Assembly (NCBI GenBank): GCA_015680905.1
Contig: CM027385.1
Location: 21,396,501 to 21,460,500 of the forward strand
Reading direction: 5' to 3'
DNA: 64,000 nt
Origin: Coptis chinensis
Taxonomy: Eukaryota > Streptophyta > Magnoliopsida > Ranunculales > Ranunculaceae
The notes under the pieces were generated by a model. That model made no database searches and was not told where the DNA came from. It saw only the letters and a program-made list of their open reading frames with translations. Position numbers and translations under genes: made by a program. This document shows, one piece after another, positions 34,396 through 46,116 of this stretch. How positions within the stretch are numbered: position 1 is the first letter of the stretch; each line of letters opens with the position of its first letter.

Positions 34396-36873
34396 GTGCA
34401 TTGTCCTATGTTAGCCTATAGTGCACTGCATTGGCATATCTTATTAGGTGATACATGGTATGTTTAAGTGTTGTTTTGCACAAGTTTGGGGGTGACAGAG
34501 TTAAATTGAACTTCACATGATCTTTTGCTTGAGATTGGAATATTTGATTATTATTAGGTCATAATCTGAGTGATATCTAATGAGTATGTTTGTACTTTAG
34601 TAGTTTAGGTTTTGTTTTTCGTTGTTTTTAGGTTTTGTTCTTCTTTGGTAAGAGTCGCTTCGCATTGTTCCCAAATATTTCATTCTAGCCCCTAATCTCC
34701 ATTTGGGGTTAACCAATGAGAAACATATTATCGTGATTTTAAGGTTATGACAGGTTGTCTATTTATGAAATGTCGAAAATACAAAGGAGACTCTGTCGAA
34801 ATTTTTTCAATTTTGGAGAGTTCATTTTGTGTTTAGTTGGTAGACAAAATGCTAATCTAAGAATTGGGTGTGCGAAGCATTAGCCCCGCTAGAGACGTTA
34901 ATCAGAGCTTTATGGGAGGCAACCCATGTTTTATTTTTGTTGAGTCTTTTGTGCACGTGTATCATGCATTCCACTCTAGCACCTTTTCTCTGCCTTTTTG
35001 GAGACGTGTAACTCTATGGGGTGAGACACGTGACACATTTTAGTCATTGTAGTAACTTGGTTCCTCTTTTATATTATCATTGTTATATCTTTTGTGAGGT
35101 ACTAATTTCTACAGGTGAATCAAAGATATTATTTTTCGTTTTTGGAAGCTCTTGGTAACCTCTTTCCTTATATACTTTTACTTGTCCATGTTGTTATCTT
35201 TTAAATTCCGTATCTATGTTAACATTGAGGACAATGTCTATAAAAAGTTTGGGGTGGGAACAAAATGTTTGTTTAGCGAAAAATAAATATGTCTAACATG
35301 GTATGATTAATGGTGATTTTCTATGACGAGAAATTAAAAAAAAAAAAAAAGATTTTTAAAGCCACTGATTTTCAAGGAATCTATGAAGTTAAGAGTCACT
35401 TTTGAAGCCATTGTTGCTTTTAGACTATTTTCTACCTCTAGAAATAGATTTTGTTGATGAAGTCTAAGCCAAAGTGGAATATGCACTATTAGCCACCTGA
35501 TACATGTCAAATTGAAGAGTAATTTAATCTCCTAGTGAACTAGAAGAGAAATGTAGAGACTTAACCCGTGAGACTTGAGCCTTTGAATTTCTTGGAGAGT
35601 TTTTACGTAAATTCTGAGTCCAAGTTGACTCAATCATTTTTTTGTGCTTAAATTCGTTGTATGGTCTCATTTTTTCTTATTTTGGTCGATCACGAAGTGA
35701 CATCAACTGGGGAGATAGCCATTAGGTCTTGTAGTCTATTCGAAGCGGAATATCATACTGATAAGTCAAGTAGTGAACCAATTAGCCTTTATTTATCCCA
35801 CCTAGTAGGATCATCATGTTAACCCCTTTTGAGCCTTATATATTAAGCCTTTTCTTCTCAAACCAACTATATTTAACCCAACTCCAGATAAGGAGTCTAA
35901 ACCCATATTATTGGCCTTACCCATATTTCTGAGAATTTCTAAAAGACTAAGGAGAAAGCTAGAAGAAAGAAGATTTGGAAGGAAAATTTACCAAAATCAA
36001 ATGAAGAAAATCATTCCTTTTGCTCAAAGTGATTCAATAGAAAAAAAAAAGAAATCATTGAGTAGAAGTAGTGAGAAAGTCAAGTAATGTGATCTACAAA
36101 GTGAAGAAATTTTCCATGAAGGTCAAGTACAAGATGGTCTTTAGTTGATTCTCAGAAATTTTGGATTCCTTTTTACCATTTTCTTGTCAACCTATCCTAA
36201 GCCCCGTCTTAATACCCAGACTTATCACAAAAGTATGATATGAAGTGTAGAATAGGTGAGAGGATGCTAAAGTGAAGGACCCGACACTTCACATGTGATT
36301 GATGTTCTTTCCATGAGACTAATTTGTTTTTGAAATTTCATAAGTCCGTCTTTCTGGCTAAGTATGTGGGATGTTCTATTATTTTACTCATTTCCCTGCA
36401 TACAGAGGTAAAATTGAAAACTTATCTAAGAGAGAGACTTTCTTGTGAGTGTATGAATGGTGAGGATTGAGGTTGATATGTTCTTTGGATAGTAAGTTAG
36501 GAATTCCGTTACTTGGATAAGAGATTGTATTAGTTTGGCTAAACACACACACGCTTTGTTTTGGAGTAGTAATCAATGATTTCTATCTTTGGAAGTAGTG
36601 ATGAGTCTTGGTAATGATGATGTAAACTGTGACAATTGCTGATTTTTGAACTTGTTTAGTAGTGGGCGAAAAAAAAATTTTATCTCTGAGAAAATTATAT
36701 CACCATTTGTTATATACTATGTTAATGTTTGTGGGTACCATTTCTGAAAACCCTCACGAGACTAAACTCGTCCACTAGGGGTAACCTAGAGGTTTAACGG
36801 CTTGTTACACATGCTAAGTGTAATCGTGATTCCTACGAAAGTGAGTTAGAATTTTTGTTTTTGTTATTAGTTT
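34396..36873 (+). other. Long non-coding 3' region of element B
   Basis: About 2.5 kb without a gene. It carries GGGAGGCAACCCA (near 34915), a word typical of Athila-type 3' regions. It also holds two copies of AAGTTTGGGG-like tracts far from the LTR (about 34483 and 35250), the second preceded by TTGAGGACAATG, like extra polypurine-tract motifs. No reverse transcriptase or integrase remnant is visible. Confidence 0.6.
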
Positions 36874-36916
36874 AGTTTTGCTCGAGGACTAGCAAAATGT
36901 AAGTTTGGGGTATTTT
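36874..36916 (+). promoter_or_regulatory. Polypurine tract region of element B
   Basis: TTTTGCTCGAGGACTAGCAAAA followed by AAGTTTGGGGTATTT, directly before the 3' LTR. This is the same motif pair as in element A at 13495-13532, so both belong to one lineage. Confidence 0.8.
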
Positions 36917-38721
36917 TGATAAGCATAAATGTTATATATTTACCAATTTTATATTAGTTAGTTCGTTTAATTTATTCGTTTGATGTAGTTAGTGTATTTT
37001 TGGTGGTTTTACAGGAATTGGAGTTATTGATTAAAACTGCTGAAACTATCGAGATTCCAGGATATTATTGTGCGAACTTGTGGTTAGATTGAGGGGCGCT
37101 AGTTGTTCAGTTCAATGGAGGTGCCCTGTGATATTGGGAATATACCGTTTGCGTGTCTGCTAATGAGAATTGAGGCGTTATTGATTTGGACTTGGTACCT
37201 TAGCACCTGATCATCAGTAGAGAAACAAGGCCAGAGACTATGGATATGAATATTGGTAAATGCACGTGAAGAATACAAACTTGCAAGCTATGGGCCAACT
37301 TTTCTTAAACCTTATTAAACCTCGTATCACAAGGTAACCTTACCTATATTTTAAACCTCGTATCACAAGGTTTATTTTTACCCTTGAATTTCTTTCTCCT
37401 AGACCGGCCATGTGGGATGGAATCAATAAAGGTGTTATAAAAACCGCACCCATCAAGCTTTGAATTTCGGTATGCCTTTTTACTCAAAATCCCATACCCA
37501 CTAAGGGCCACACCATTCCCCATCCGGCTTAATATACCGTAGCAGTCCTTAGCTTCTTCTCCGGTTTCAATTCGCACGAACAGAAAAACCCATCCCTCAA
37601 TTCCCGCGATCAAATCTCCCAATCCCGAATTTCATGCAAATCGACCTAAACAACTAAATAACCCACACACTACATTACCATAAACTCGACTCATTATCGC
37701 GAATAGGAAGGAAAACCCAAAACAGCATCTCCTTTAAATCGGACTTGGATCGAAACCGAAACTCTTTCGATCGACTTCGAATTCTATTCGAAATCAAACA
37801 CTGCTAAAACCGTAACCTCTATATATACAAGTAAAAAACCAAAGAAAACTCTCTCCACAACACAGCAGAATTAAGAACGGACAGAAAAGTGGAGGAGGAT
37901 TGGAGACGCACGGAAACCGAGAACGAGACGAAGGGAGGCCAAGGAGACTTCACTGTCGACATGAGTTTTCCTAACCTTTTCTTTACTTTCAGTTCCATTA
38001 TTATGACTTGCTAAATTATTTAGCTAGGGCTAAGATGAAGCCCTAACCTTTGATGTAATTATTTTGAGATTGGGTTTTATGGTTATAATAATAATTAATC
38101 ATTCAATCTTCTTTCGTTACATTCTCGATCAATAGTTGTTATATTCTTGCACCTTGTATGTCAAGCATCCTAGGTAGTGTGAACTGATTAACTATTAATC
38201 ATAGCCTGATATCTATTGTCAATATCAAATTTAGATATTAGTTGTGCCGTTAAAAGACAATTAATCTTTTAAGTTCGATCTCTAGTGCTGAATTTCGGAA
38301 GATGCTTTTATGTAATTGTTTTGTCACGATAACATCTTCGGGTAAACACCGAATTCTCATTCGAGTGTTTCTCGTATTAAACTGAAACATTGAACCCCAG
38401 TCCTAAAATATTTATTGAAAAGTCTAGAGTGGATTCTGAAGTCCTAGTTCCTCTCCAATCATCTGAACCAAATTCTTTAGTTAATTGCTTTCATAGAAAT
38501 TAGTTAAATTAAATAGTTTTAGATAATAGTGAATTCCAAACTTTCTCTAAACCACCATTGTTCGCATTAGGATAAATAATCAGTTAGTATTCAATTGTCC
38601 TGAGTAGCAATCCCTGTGGGATCGACCCGTTCGCCGCAACTATATTCAACGATAGCTGTGCGCTTGCGGTATAATTAGGATTAGATTAGTCTATTAATTT
38701 AGACTGACTAATTTTCTATCA
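36917..38721 (+). repeat. 3' LTR of element B
   Basis: Starts TGATAAGCATAAATG and ends TTTTCTATCA, then AAAGA. It differs from the 5' LTR mainly by clusters of 1-4-base indels, many beside CG. TATATATA lies at 37820-37827. Confidence 0.95.
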
Positions 38722-38726
38722 AAAGA

Positions 38727-39057
38727 ACATCAACCAGCGCGCGCGAGGGAGTGTTAGAGGATGCGAGTCAGGTATCACGCTCGCGTAGTAATCGTTTGCA
38801 ATAGGCTCAACTTTTTACAGGAGTCTTAAGGTCAGTGTGTAGATTAGGCTCCAGGTCCTAACTTTTGTTTCCTGTAAGTGCCACCGAAAAACAGATTTCA
38901 GATCAGTACCAAAATGCGGGAAAATTGAAAAAACGAAGAAAAACGCAAGAAAATGAAATGAAGGAAATGAATGAGATTGGGGGTTTCCCCTTGGAGCAAT
39001 TCCAGTTTGCAATCAATGTTCCTTTGGTCTTTAGAATGGTAGCGACACAGTACCATT
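38727..39057 (-). other. Leader of element A, LTR-proximal part with primer-site position
   Basis: On the minus strand the 5' LTR ends at 39058 and is followed by AA and TGGTACTGTGTCGC. This is the place of the primer-binding site, but it differs from the TGGCGCCGCTGC seen in elements C and D; I recognise no tRNA match. The rest of the segment is non-coding. Confidence 0.55.
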
Positions 39058-40696
39058 TGATGATAACACTTTGCAGTTTAAAGAATTGAATGTTTCTTCT
39101 CCGTTCGGTGTTCACTCAACGTCCTTACTCACGGTTTTTCGTTTGTTTAGTTCGAGTAGGGATTTGTTCCAACCTAAAGTCTAGGACAACATTACAACTT
39201 TATTATGCTCTTTAGGAAACTAGTGAGTAAGTTTTTGATATATGCTAAGTCTTGATTTGTTTTAATTCCTATCGGACACTTACCATGGAAGACACGAAAA
39301 CGAATCGAAGTTGATATTTGACAAGATAAATCAAAAGAGAGAAATGGTAGAGGCTTATGCTACTCATGCAAGGTCTCACTATATTTCTTCTAGAATCAGA
39401 TTACTACAATTTCTAATCCATTTTGGGTTCATTAGCAAATCCCAAACGGATTAATAATCGATCCCTAGCGAGATGAACTCATCTCTAAGTCCATCTTACT
39501 AGCAAGAGGAGTTGAACTGATATTTCATCTCTAAAATACCATCTCAACTCCTGGACTCATATAACATACTCCTATCAATTAGAGGAACATGAGGTCAAAT
39601 AGGACTCGCGCGCGCGGCTAGCCTAGGCATGAAAAGGGTGGCACACGCGAGTCATTCTCAACCTCCAGGCCTTAAGTTTGGCCAGACACTACCATTTTGG
39701 GGTAGGGTGCTCCATGGGTCCTTAGTTCTAAGCAGTTAATCCTTCTTCTAAGAAACATATACGAATCCTCACATGAACATCATTAACCCTCCACCTTTGG
39801 AGGGTTTTAGCTCATGATCCTTGGATTTTTATGCAAGATATGATGTATGAATACTGAATTTAAAGAAAGAAGAAGAATAAGAATACAAGAGATAACTTTT
39901 AAGCTAGAAAGGAATGACTTTTATTTAGAAACCTCTTTTACTTTCCATTAACACTATTACATTTAAAAAAACTAACTTAGTTCTAAAATGGAAATTTTCT
40001 ATTAAAACATGGAATGAATGCTAGCTTTCTTTCTCTTTACTCATATGAGAGAATTCTTCATCCATCCCATGTGATGCACCCCCATATTAACTATCTTCTT
40101 ATCTAAAAACTAAAATCATTTTGACACCTTGCATTTTTTTTTTTAGCACCTAAATCCAACTAACTCCATTAATTGCAGGCAAGGTGTCTACTTTGTGCCA
40201 ATTATTTGCACATTTGTCTTGACTTGCATGATGACTCATCAAATCTTACATGCCCGCATAGTGGGTCCACGTGCTATATCCAGTGGTGGGTTGGTCTTTT
40301 GGTATTTTTACAACTTCCTGCCTTTGCGTAGAGCTCATCACACTGATCGTCTGAGCAACTCACTTGCCAAATTCGGAGTCCTGGTTCAAGAGATATGAGA
40401 TTCGGAAGCTTGTTATTTCTGTGCACGTACGTAATCCCGTTTTTGACTTAATTATGTCCTATTGGAGTCTTTGGGGATTTAGTCTGAATTTGTTGGGCTT
40501 CACATGGCTTAATCGGAAAGCTTTATGTATACTTCCTATTCCGTGCTTAAATACTGACTTTATCATCATTTTTACATTGGTTGCTCCAACCTGCAAAAGT
40601 ACGAAAATTCGATTATTTCATGATTATTAAACACAAAATTAAACAAAATTTTACGACTCTATGGGGTTTTATAATACAGTTTTAGGTGCTTATTAG
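39058..40696 (-). repeat. 5' LTR of element A
   Basis: On the minus strand it starts TAATAAGCACCTAAAACTG at 40696 (TG changed to TA) and ends ATCATCA at 39058, with the GCTGG duplication outside. It matches 11533-13494 apart from the MITE present there. Confidence 0.92.
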
Positions 40697-40837
40697 CTGG
40701 GTCCTTTTTATTTTAAGTGGACCGGATTCTATTTATTTAAATGGGCTTTGGGTTAGATTTTGTTTTTGGGCCGAATCTGTGCCTGGTTTGGAATTGAGTT
40801 TTCACCTAGTTAGGATCAGCTTCAAACTCTTGCCAAA

Positions 40838-41600
40838 ACATTAAAAAGTGAGTTTTCTAAGTCTTGTTTCCAACCTAATTGGCCTTGTCGCATTCCAAGG
40901 TCTGTGGTAGTAGATATGATGTCTGGAAGTTTAGTTGACAGAAAACAGTGCATCAGAAATCAGTTTGTACGCACTATGTTCAAGTCCAGTTTTAATTTAG
41001 TTAGGATTTGAACTAGATTTTTATGATAACATGAAAAAGTAAGATTTGGAAGTCTTCTTTCTATTCCAATTGGCCTCATTGTATTCCAAGGACTGTGGAA
41101 TTAATTATGGTGTATGAAGTTTGACTGGCAGAAAACAGTGTGTCAGAAATCAGTTTCTACGCATTGTGTTTGAGCCTAGTTTTCGAACATTTAGAATGAG
41201 ATTGAGTATTTTTATAAAACATAAGAAAGTAAGTTCTGTGTGTTAGCTTTTTAACACAAAATGCCTCAATGCATTTGGACGCCTGTGGAAAGCGTTGTGT
41301 CATTCAGAATATAGTCTGTCAGAAACCTAGTTTGCTGAAGATTAGGATTTTTACCAAGTTTGAACTATTTTTACTCCAAGATTGATTGACATTGAGACTT
41401 CGAGTTCTACATGAAAAAGTAAGTATACCTATCCTAGTTTTCAAATAATCAAGTGATGTATCATTTGGATGTCTATAGGAAATGTTATTGTTTTGGCAAG
41501 TTACCTAGATAACTTATCATGTTTTCTTTTTAGGGGAGCTATAGTTAACTTTTCTTATTGTAATGAGATAAATGATTTTACTTAGACAGACGAGTGTCTT
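40838..41600 (+). repeat. Degenerate tandem module with 190-bp period
   Basis: ACAT-AAAAAGTAAG-like words start at 40838, 41029, 41219 and 41409, spaced 191, 190 and 190 bp. Units 1 and 2 share the CCTAATTGGCC/CCAATTGGCC and GACAGAAAACAGTG blocks clearly; units 3 and 4 are more diverged. The same phrasing is present at 5478-6260. Confidence 0.75.
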
Positions 41601-42376
41601 GAATCTTGATTGCTTAATTTCACATTTGTATTATATTTCAAGTACAATTGTTGCATATATACTAAATGTTAGTATAGATTTATGTTATATCACGTGACAT
41701 GTTACATTAAAGTTTGTATTTAATATATATATATATAATTGAGGAATGAAAAGGAAATGAAGTGTGCAACCTTAAAGCATGAATTTTTATTGTTCTTTGA
41801 CTTTGACTATGTGGCTGATAAAAACTACGAAGGCTTGATTCCAATCTTGAAAGATTTGGATACGAAGGCAGCTTTGAGCAAAAGTGCAACCATTATATTA
41901 TATATTAGTTATTAGTTATTAGTTATTGTGATAACTATATGTGTACAATATTAGTACTTAATTGTGTACGTGATTGTGGTTGTTTAAAATGTATTCACGA
42001 GACATTTAACTAATGTGTTATTCCTGGTTGAACCTTTTGATATCTATGATTTATATAATTGATAATGAGGTGAGTTGATTAGTTATTGTGTTTGGAATCT
42101 TTAGTAATGATTCTCTTGTTTGAGACGATGTTTGTTTTGTAATGAAAATATTATAATAAATGAGAACACTTGAGTGTTAAAAATCCGGTGTAAAAGTGTT
42201 CGGAGAAAATTTAATGTGTTGCCCACATCTTTATATCTCTCCATGCCTCTTTGATGAAAAGAAATGGAAGGAAATGTTTATGACTAATGATGTTATGTGA
42301 AAAGGCATCTTAGAGAGGAACTATGGCATTCGCTTTGTAGGTTGGCTATATTCCTTGAATGTTCGGGAATGTAGGT

Positions 42377-42607
42377 CTGTATTCCTTGAATGTGGTGGGA
42401 ATGACCTAAGGTATTCATTGAATGTGCCATGAATAACTTGTTAGTATTATGTTGGGTATTCCTTGAATGTGGCGGGAATGACCCAAGGTATTCATTGAAT
42501 GTTCCATGAATGACCTATTAGTGTTATGATGGGTATTCCTTGAATGTGGCGGGAATGACCCAAGGTATTCATTGAATGTGCCATGAATGACCTGATATTT
42601 TGTTATG
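42377..42607 (+). repeat. 77-bp tandem repeat, three copies
   Basis: GTATTCCTTGAATGTGG-type units have ATTCC at 42381, 42458 and 42535. Each unit contains two related halves (ATTCCTTGAATG...GGGAATGACC and ATTCATTGAATG...CATGAATGACC), so it arose from a shorter duplicated word. Confidence 0.9.
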
Positions 42608-43810
42608 CCCAAAAGAGGCTTTGTGATTATGTGTATGGAAAGCCCAGAGATGGCTGTGACTCACAAGTTATGAGTTTACAAGATGGAAATATGTTTCCTG
42701 GAGGCGATATCCCTGTTTGGGACATATGTCTTGTAGTGGTACTCGGTGTGAGTGAGGCACACGGATATGTGTGATTTGGCAATTGTGTGAAGTGCAAATT
42801 GTAGAGTAGGAACTAAAGGTTAGGCTGTGTCTTCTAATAAATAAGTCAACGAGATAATTAATAAGCAAAGTAAAATATTAATTTTATGTGTGATGGAGTT
42901 ATTGCATATGAATATTTATATATTATGATGTATATGATTTCTTATGAGAAATGCTAATGTGGTTTGTGTGAGTTGATACTCATAAGGGATGAATGTACTC
43001 CCTGGTTGTCACATTTTTCCTTGTTCTCATAAGTAGACAAGTGGATTTTAAGAAAAATATTGGCTTTAAGTATGAGCGAGTTGTTGCCTATGATTGACGA
43101 TATATTATGCCAGATTATATATGCCCATGATGGTTGTAATGAGAGTGAAATAGATGTATATTATAAATGATTACGTTTGGGAAATCTAACTTTGTTTTGT
43201 AGGAGGGTAGGACTTATTAACTTTTTATACAGAGACGTTGTCCTACCTTAAGACGACGTGCGGGATTAAAGGTAAAGTGTATCAAACTCATATTTAAATA
43301 AGTTATCATATTTGTATGTCATAAGTGGAATGTAAGTGGTAATTATATTGTGAGTTATTTTGGAAAGTGAGAATGATGAATACTGTTATATGAGATTTCT
43401 TGGTAATGTATATTGGGGGTTGAAATCTTACTTGGGAAGAAACTGCATGCCGTTTTGAGAATACAGAACTAAATTGTCTTCCAAGTTGAAATAATTGTAA
43501 TAGTATATTTCTTGATTTGAAAGATTGAACATACTGCTATACTATTTTGTATTTAGTCTTACTCATACCAGCAAATTTAATTTGCTGACCCATGTTGGCT
43601 TTGTCTTGCAACGTGGCTATGTTCTTGGAAACATAGATGGTGGAGTGCGGTGGATGAGGACACATGATTTGGATTTGCTCTTGGAGTCTTTTAGTTTAAG
43701 TTTTTATGAAGTTTATGGTTTTATTTTTGAGACAGATGTAATATAGTTGGTTAGTTTCATTGTAGTTTAATAATGTGATTGAAAGATTGTTTTTTTTGGG
43801 TTTTAAATTT

Positions 43811-45336
43811 TAATAAGAGCCCAAAACTGTAGTTTTAACCCCTTAACAATATTGCTTTTTGACCAATTATGTGATTAATAAGTAAGAGTTAGTACTGTTA
43901 TCGTGTTCTTATGTATTTCAGGCATTAGAGTCGAATATGTGCAGAAATGCACCCCTTTTGCGAGATAATGGAGCAAAGGTTGGTTGCTAAGAAGTTCTAT
44001 GATTAAAAGCCAGGATTCAAGGAGAAAAAACCTTTTTAAAGCCCGGTCAAAGCTGAAAAGTTAAAGTTAACGCAGACAGAAATAGCGCACAGAAGTCAAC
44101 AGAACTTCCGAAGGCCGCATCGTTTGACTCAGACCTTGGAATTGGGCCTACCTTATGTCAAAACGACCGGCTCAGAACGAGCTTTCTAATAGTCTAAGCC
44201 TTGACCCAATTAGAGGAGAAAAAGTGGACAAAAATACTATTGAAGTCATTTCTAACTGAAAACCCCTTTGTGGACTGAAGTAATGAGGTTTTGGGCTCGA
44301 TTTTCCGGCCCAAAACATGGCTCCTCAGCCCATGCACAAAATTGTGAATCTGATCTCCTCCATATGAGGAGACAAATGCTTAGCTCTTAAGCAACTTAGT
44401 TTTTACTTAGTCAATAATGCAATAGTTAGTTTTTATCTAGTTACTTTTCATAAAATTAGTTTTTAGAACAAGAATTTAATTTGTAGAATCAATAACTTAG
44501 TTTTTATCTAGTGAATTATCAATAAATTAGTTAGAACAGTAAATTTAGTTTTTAGAATCCATTACTTAGTTCATTTCATTTAGTTTGTCTTAAATTGATA
44601 ATTAGTTATTCATAATCGTAGTTTTAAATTCAGTTTTAATTCATTTTGAATCATTATTACTCATGTTCAATTAGATTAATAAAGTTTATTGCTTATTCAA
44701 TAATGACTTGTTCTATTTGTTCTTGTGTTAGAAATGATAGTGTAATGATTCAAGGCTAAAACCTCTATTATAGGGGTTTGAGAAAGCCTTGATGAAACTT
44801 GATTTCGATTAGCGTAGAAATGGTCGTAGTAATCTATTCTATTATAGAAAGTAATTAGTTCTCCATGAGAATGGGTTTGATTGCTTCACATGCTGATTGT
44901 TAATTGGTAGAGATTACCATGAATGATTAGGGATTAGATATACCCAATTGTTATGCGAAAACATTTCAATTTGGATTACGACAATTCTTCGTTAGTTAAT
45001 TAAGGCGAATCAAGGTGGAATCAAATTCCCCTAATTCCTCCCCATATTGTCAAGTTAGTATTTTCATAGTTTGATTTATATCATCTTGATTGTTGATTCA
45101 CCATCATAGTTACGTTCAATTCCATTACTCTCACGACTTTGTTAGCTTACACGAACTAGGACACGTTACATTCTGAACGAGCTAAGAGTGGAACGAATTC
45201 TCTACTCTAAACGTATTGCATTGATAAAGAGAGTAGATAACTTTGATATATATAGGCAAGAAAATAGTTCTAGTTTTACTTACATTTGAGTTTTGTCGCT
45301 TATTCATAGGTAAAACTATCGTTTTACCTTTTATCA
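43811..45336 (+). repeat. 5' LTR of element C
   Basis: Starts TAATAAGAGCCCAAAACTG (TG changed to TA) and ends CCTTTTATCA. It is the closest relative in the window of the solo LTR at 18496-20035. It is followed by AA and the primer site. Confidence 0.9.
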
Positions 45337-45338
45337 AA

Positions 45339-45350
45339 TGGCGCCGCTGC
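45339..45350 (+). promoter_or_regulatory. Primer-binding site of element C
   Basis: TGGCGCCGCTGC two bases after the LTR end. It matches the start of the tRNA-Asp primer site (TGGCGCCGTTGCC) used by Athila and Tat elements. Element D has the identical word at 51947. Confidence 0.88.
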
Positions 45351-45549
45351 AATCTTAGTTGTGTGTAGTTTCATTTTCTTTAGTAGTGATAATCCTACCA
45401 AAGTGCCATTAAACCCACCCACCCTTGTTTGGTTCTAACTATGGTTGTTTGCTTCATAACTAATTTTTTTTTTTTTTTTTGCAGAAATACACTGACTGCG
45501 CCACGCGACTCATTGGCCTAAAAGCATAGTGCACCACGCGCTGAATCCC

Positions 45550-45775
45550 CTGGAACTCAAGATAGGCACGAGCGCGCCCTGCGCCCATCTAAGGCAAATT
45601 TAGAGTGCACCCCGCGCTGAAATGTCTGGACATCAGCTAAGGCACGAGCACACCCTGCGCCCTTCCAAGGCCAATTCAGAGCGCACCCCGTGCTGACTTG
45701 TCTGGACATCAGCCAAGACACGAGCGCACCCTGCGCCCTTGGAAGGCAAAAATCTTAGCGCACCCCGTGCCCTCT
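45550..45775 (+). repeat. 76-bp GC-rich tandem repeat in the leader of C
   Basis: CTGGA-CATCAGC-type units start at 45550, 45626 and 45702, each containing CACGAGCGCACCCTGCGCCC-like and GCGCACCCCG-like words. It lies between the primer site and gag, where packaging signals are expected, and is much more GC-rich than the surroundings. Confidence 0.88.
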
Positions 45776-46116
45776 TCTGAATAGCCCGATTTCCACAGGT
45801 TAGTACAAACTTCCATTTCTTCAAGTTATTCAGTGTTTCTAACTTGTTAAATACACTGAGCTAGCGTATATAAGACGCTATTTATAAGCGAAGCAAGGAG
45901 GCATTCATGTACTTCTTTCTTCCACTCCTCGCATCTCCTGTTAGGGGATTTATACTAGCATATCAGGGTTGTTTTGGCTGTTGTCGTGTTTCTTTAATAT
46001 TGGACTTAGCCTTGCATGAGATTAAGGTTAGGTAGAGAAAAAATGACTAACATAATCTATTGTGAACGTCAACACACACACCCCTTTCTAGTATACCACA
46101 CACTACACCTGAAATA

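Larger units (their letters stand above)
28618..38721 (+). mobile_element. Element B: chimeric non-autonomous Athila-like element, 10.1 kb
   Basis: Two LTRs of about 1.8 kb in direct orientation bound it, with the 5-bp duplication AAAGA at 28613-28617 and 38722-38726. It sits in the leader of element A in the opposite orientation. The interior of 6.5 kb encodes gag and a protease fused to a coiled coil and CCHC knuckle, but no reverse transcriptase, RNase H or integrase. It must have relied on proteins from other elements. The gag and protease are Athila-type. Confidence 0.93.
11533..40696 (-). mobile_element. Element A: giant Athila-lineage Ty3/gypsy retrotransposon
   Basis: Two related LTRs in minus orientation (39058-40696 as 5', 11533-13494 as 3') are flanked outside by the 5-bp duplication GCTGG (11528-11532 and 40697-40701). 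Reading on the minus strand: 5' LTR, leader, gag, protease, reverse transcriptase, RNase H, integrase, a Cys/Arg-rich frame, env1, a promoter array, a membrane microprotein, env2, polypurine tract, 3' LTR. Three later insertions interrupt it: B in the leader, a solo LTR in env1 and a hAT MITE in the 3' LTR. Subtracting them leaves about 17.2 kb, larger than a typical Athila element of 10-12 kb. Most genes carry stop codons, so it is dead. Confidence 0.9.
40697..43810 (+). mobile_element. Right part of the long LTR-like repeat split by element A
   Basis: Resumes GGGCC/GGCTTTGGG-type sequence immediately after the GCTGG duplication. It then carries a 190-bp periodic module, AT-rich sequence, a 77-bp tandem repeat and a segment with CAGCAAATTTAATTTGCTGACC near 43569. 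It stops where the LTR of element C begins. No protein is encoded. I infer a long solo LTR, possibly Tekay/Del, from length and style only. Confidence 0.5.

Noticed and set aside
28618..38721. Element B as a complete autonomous retrotransposon.
   Set aside because: No reverse transcriptase, RNase H or integrase motif was found on either strand between its LTRs.
45633..45824. Minus-strand frame in the leader of C.
   Set aside because: It is a by-product of the 76-bp GC-rich repeat.
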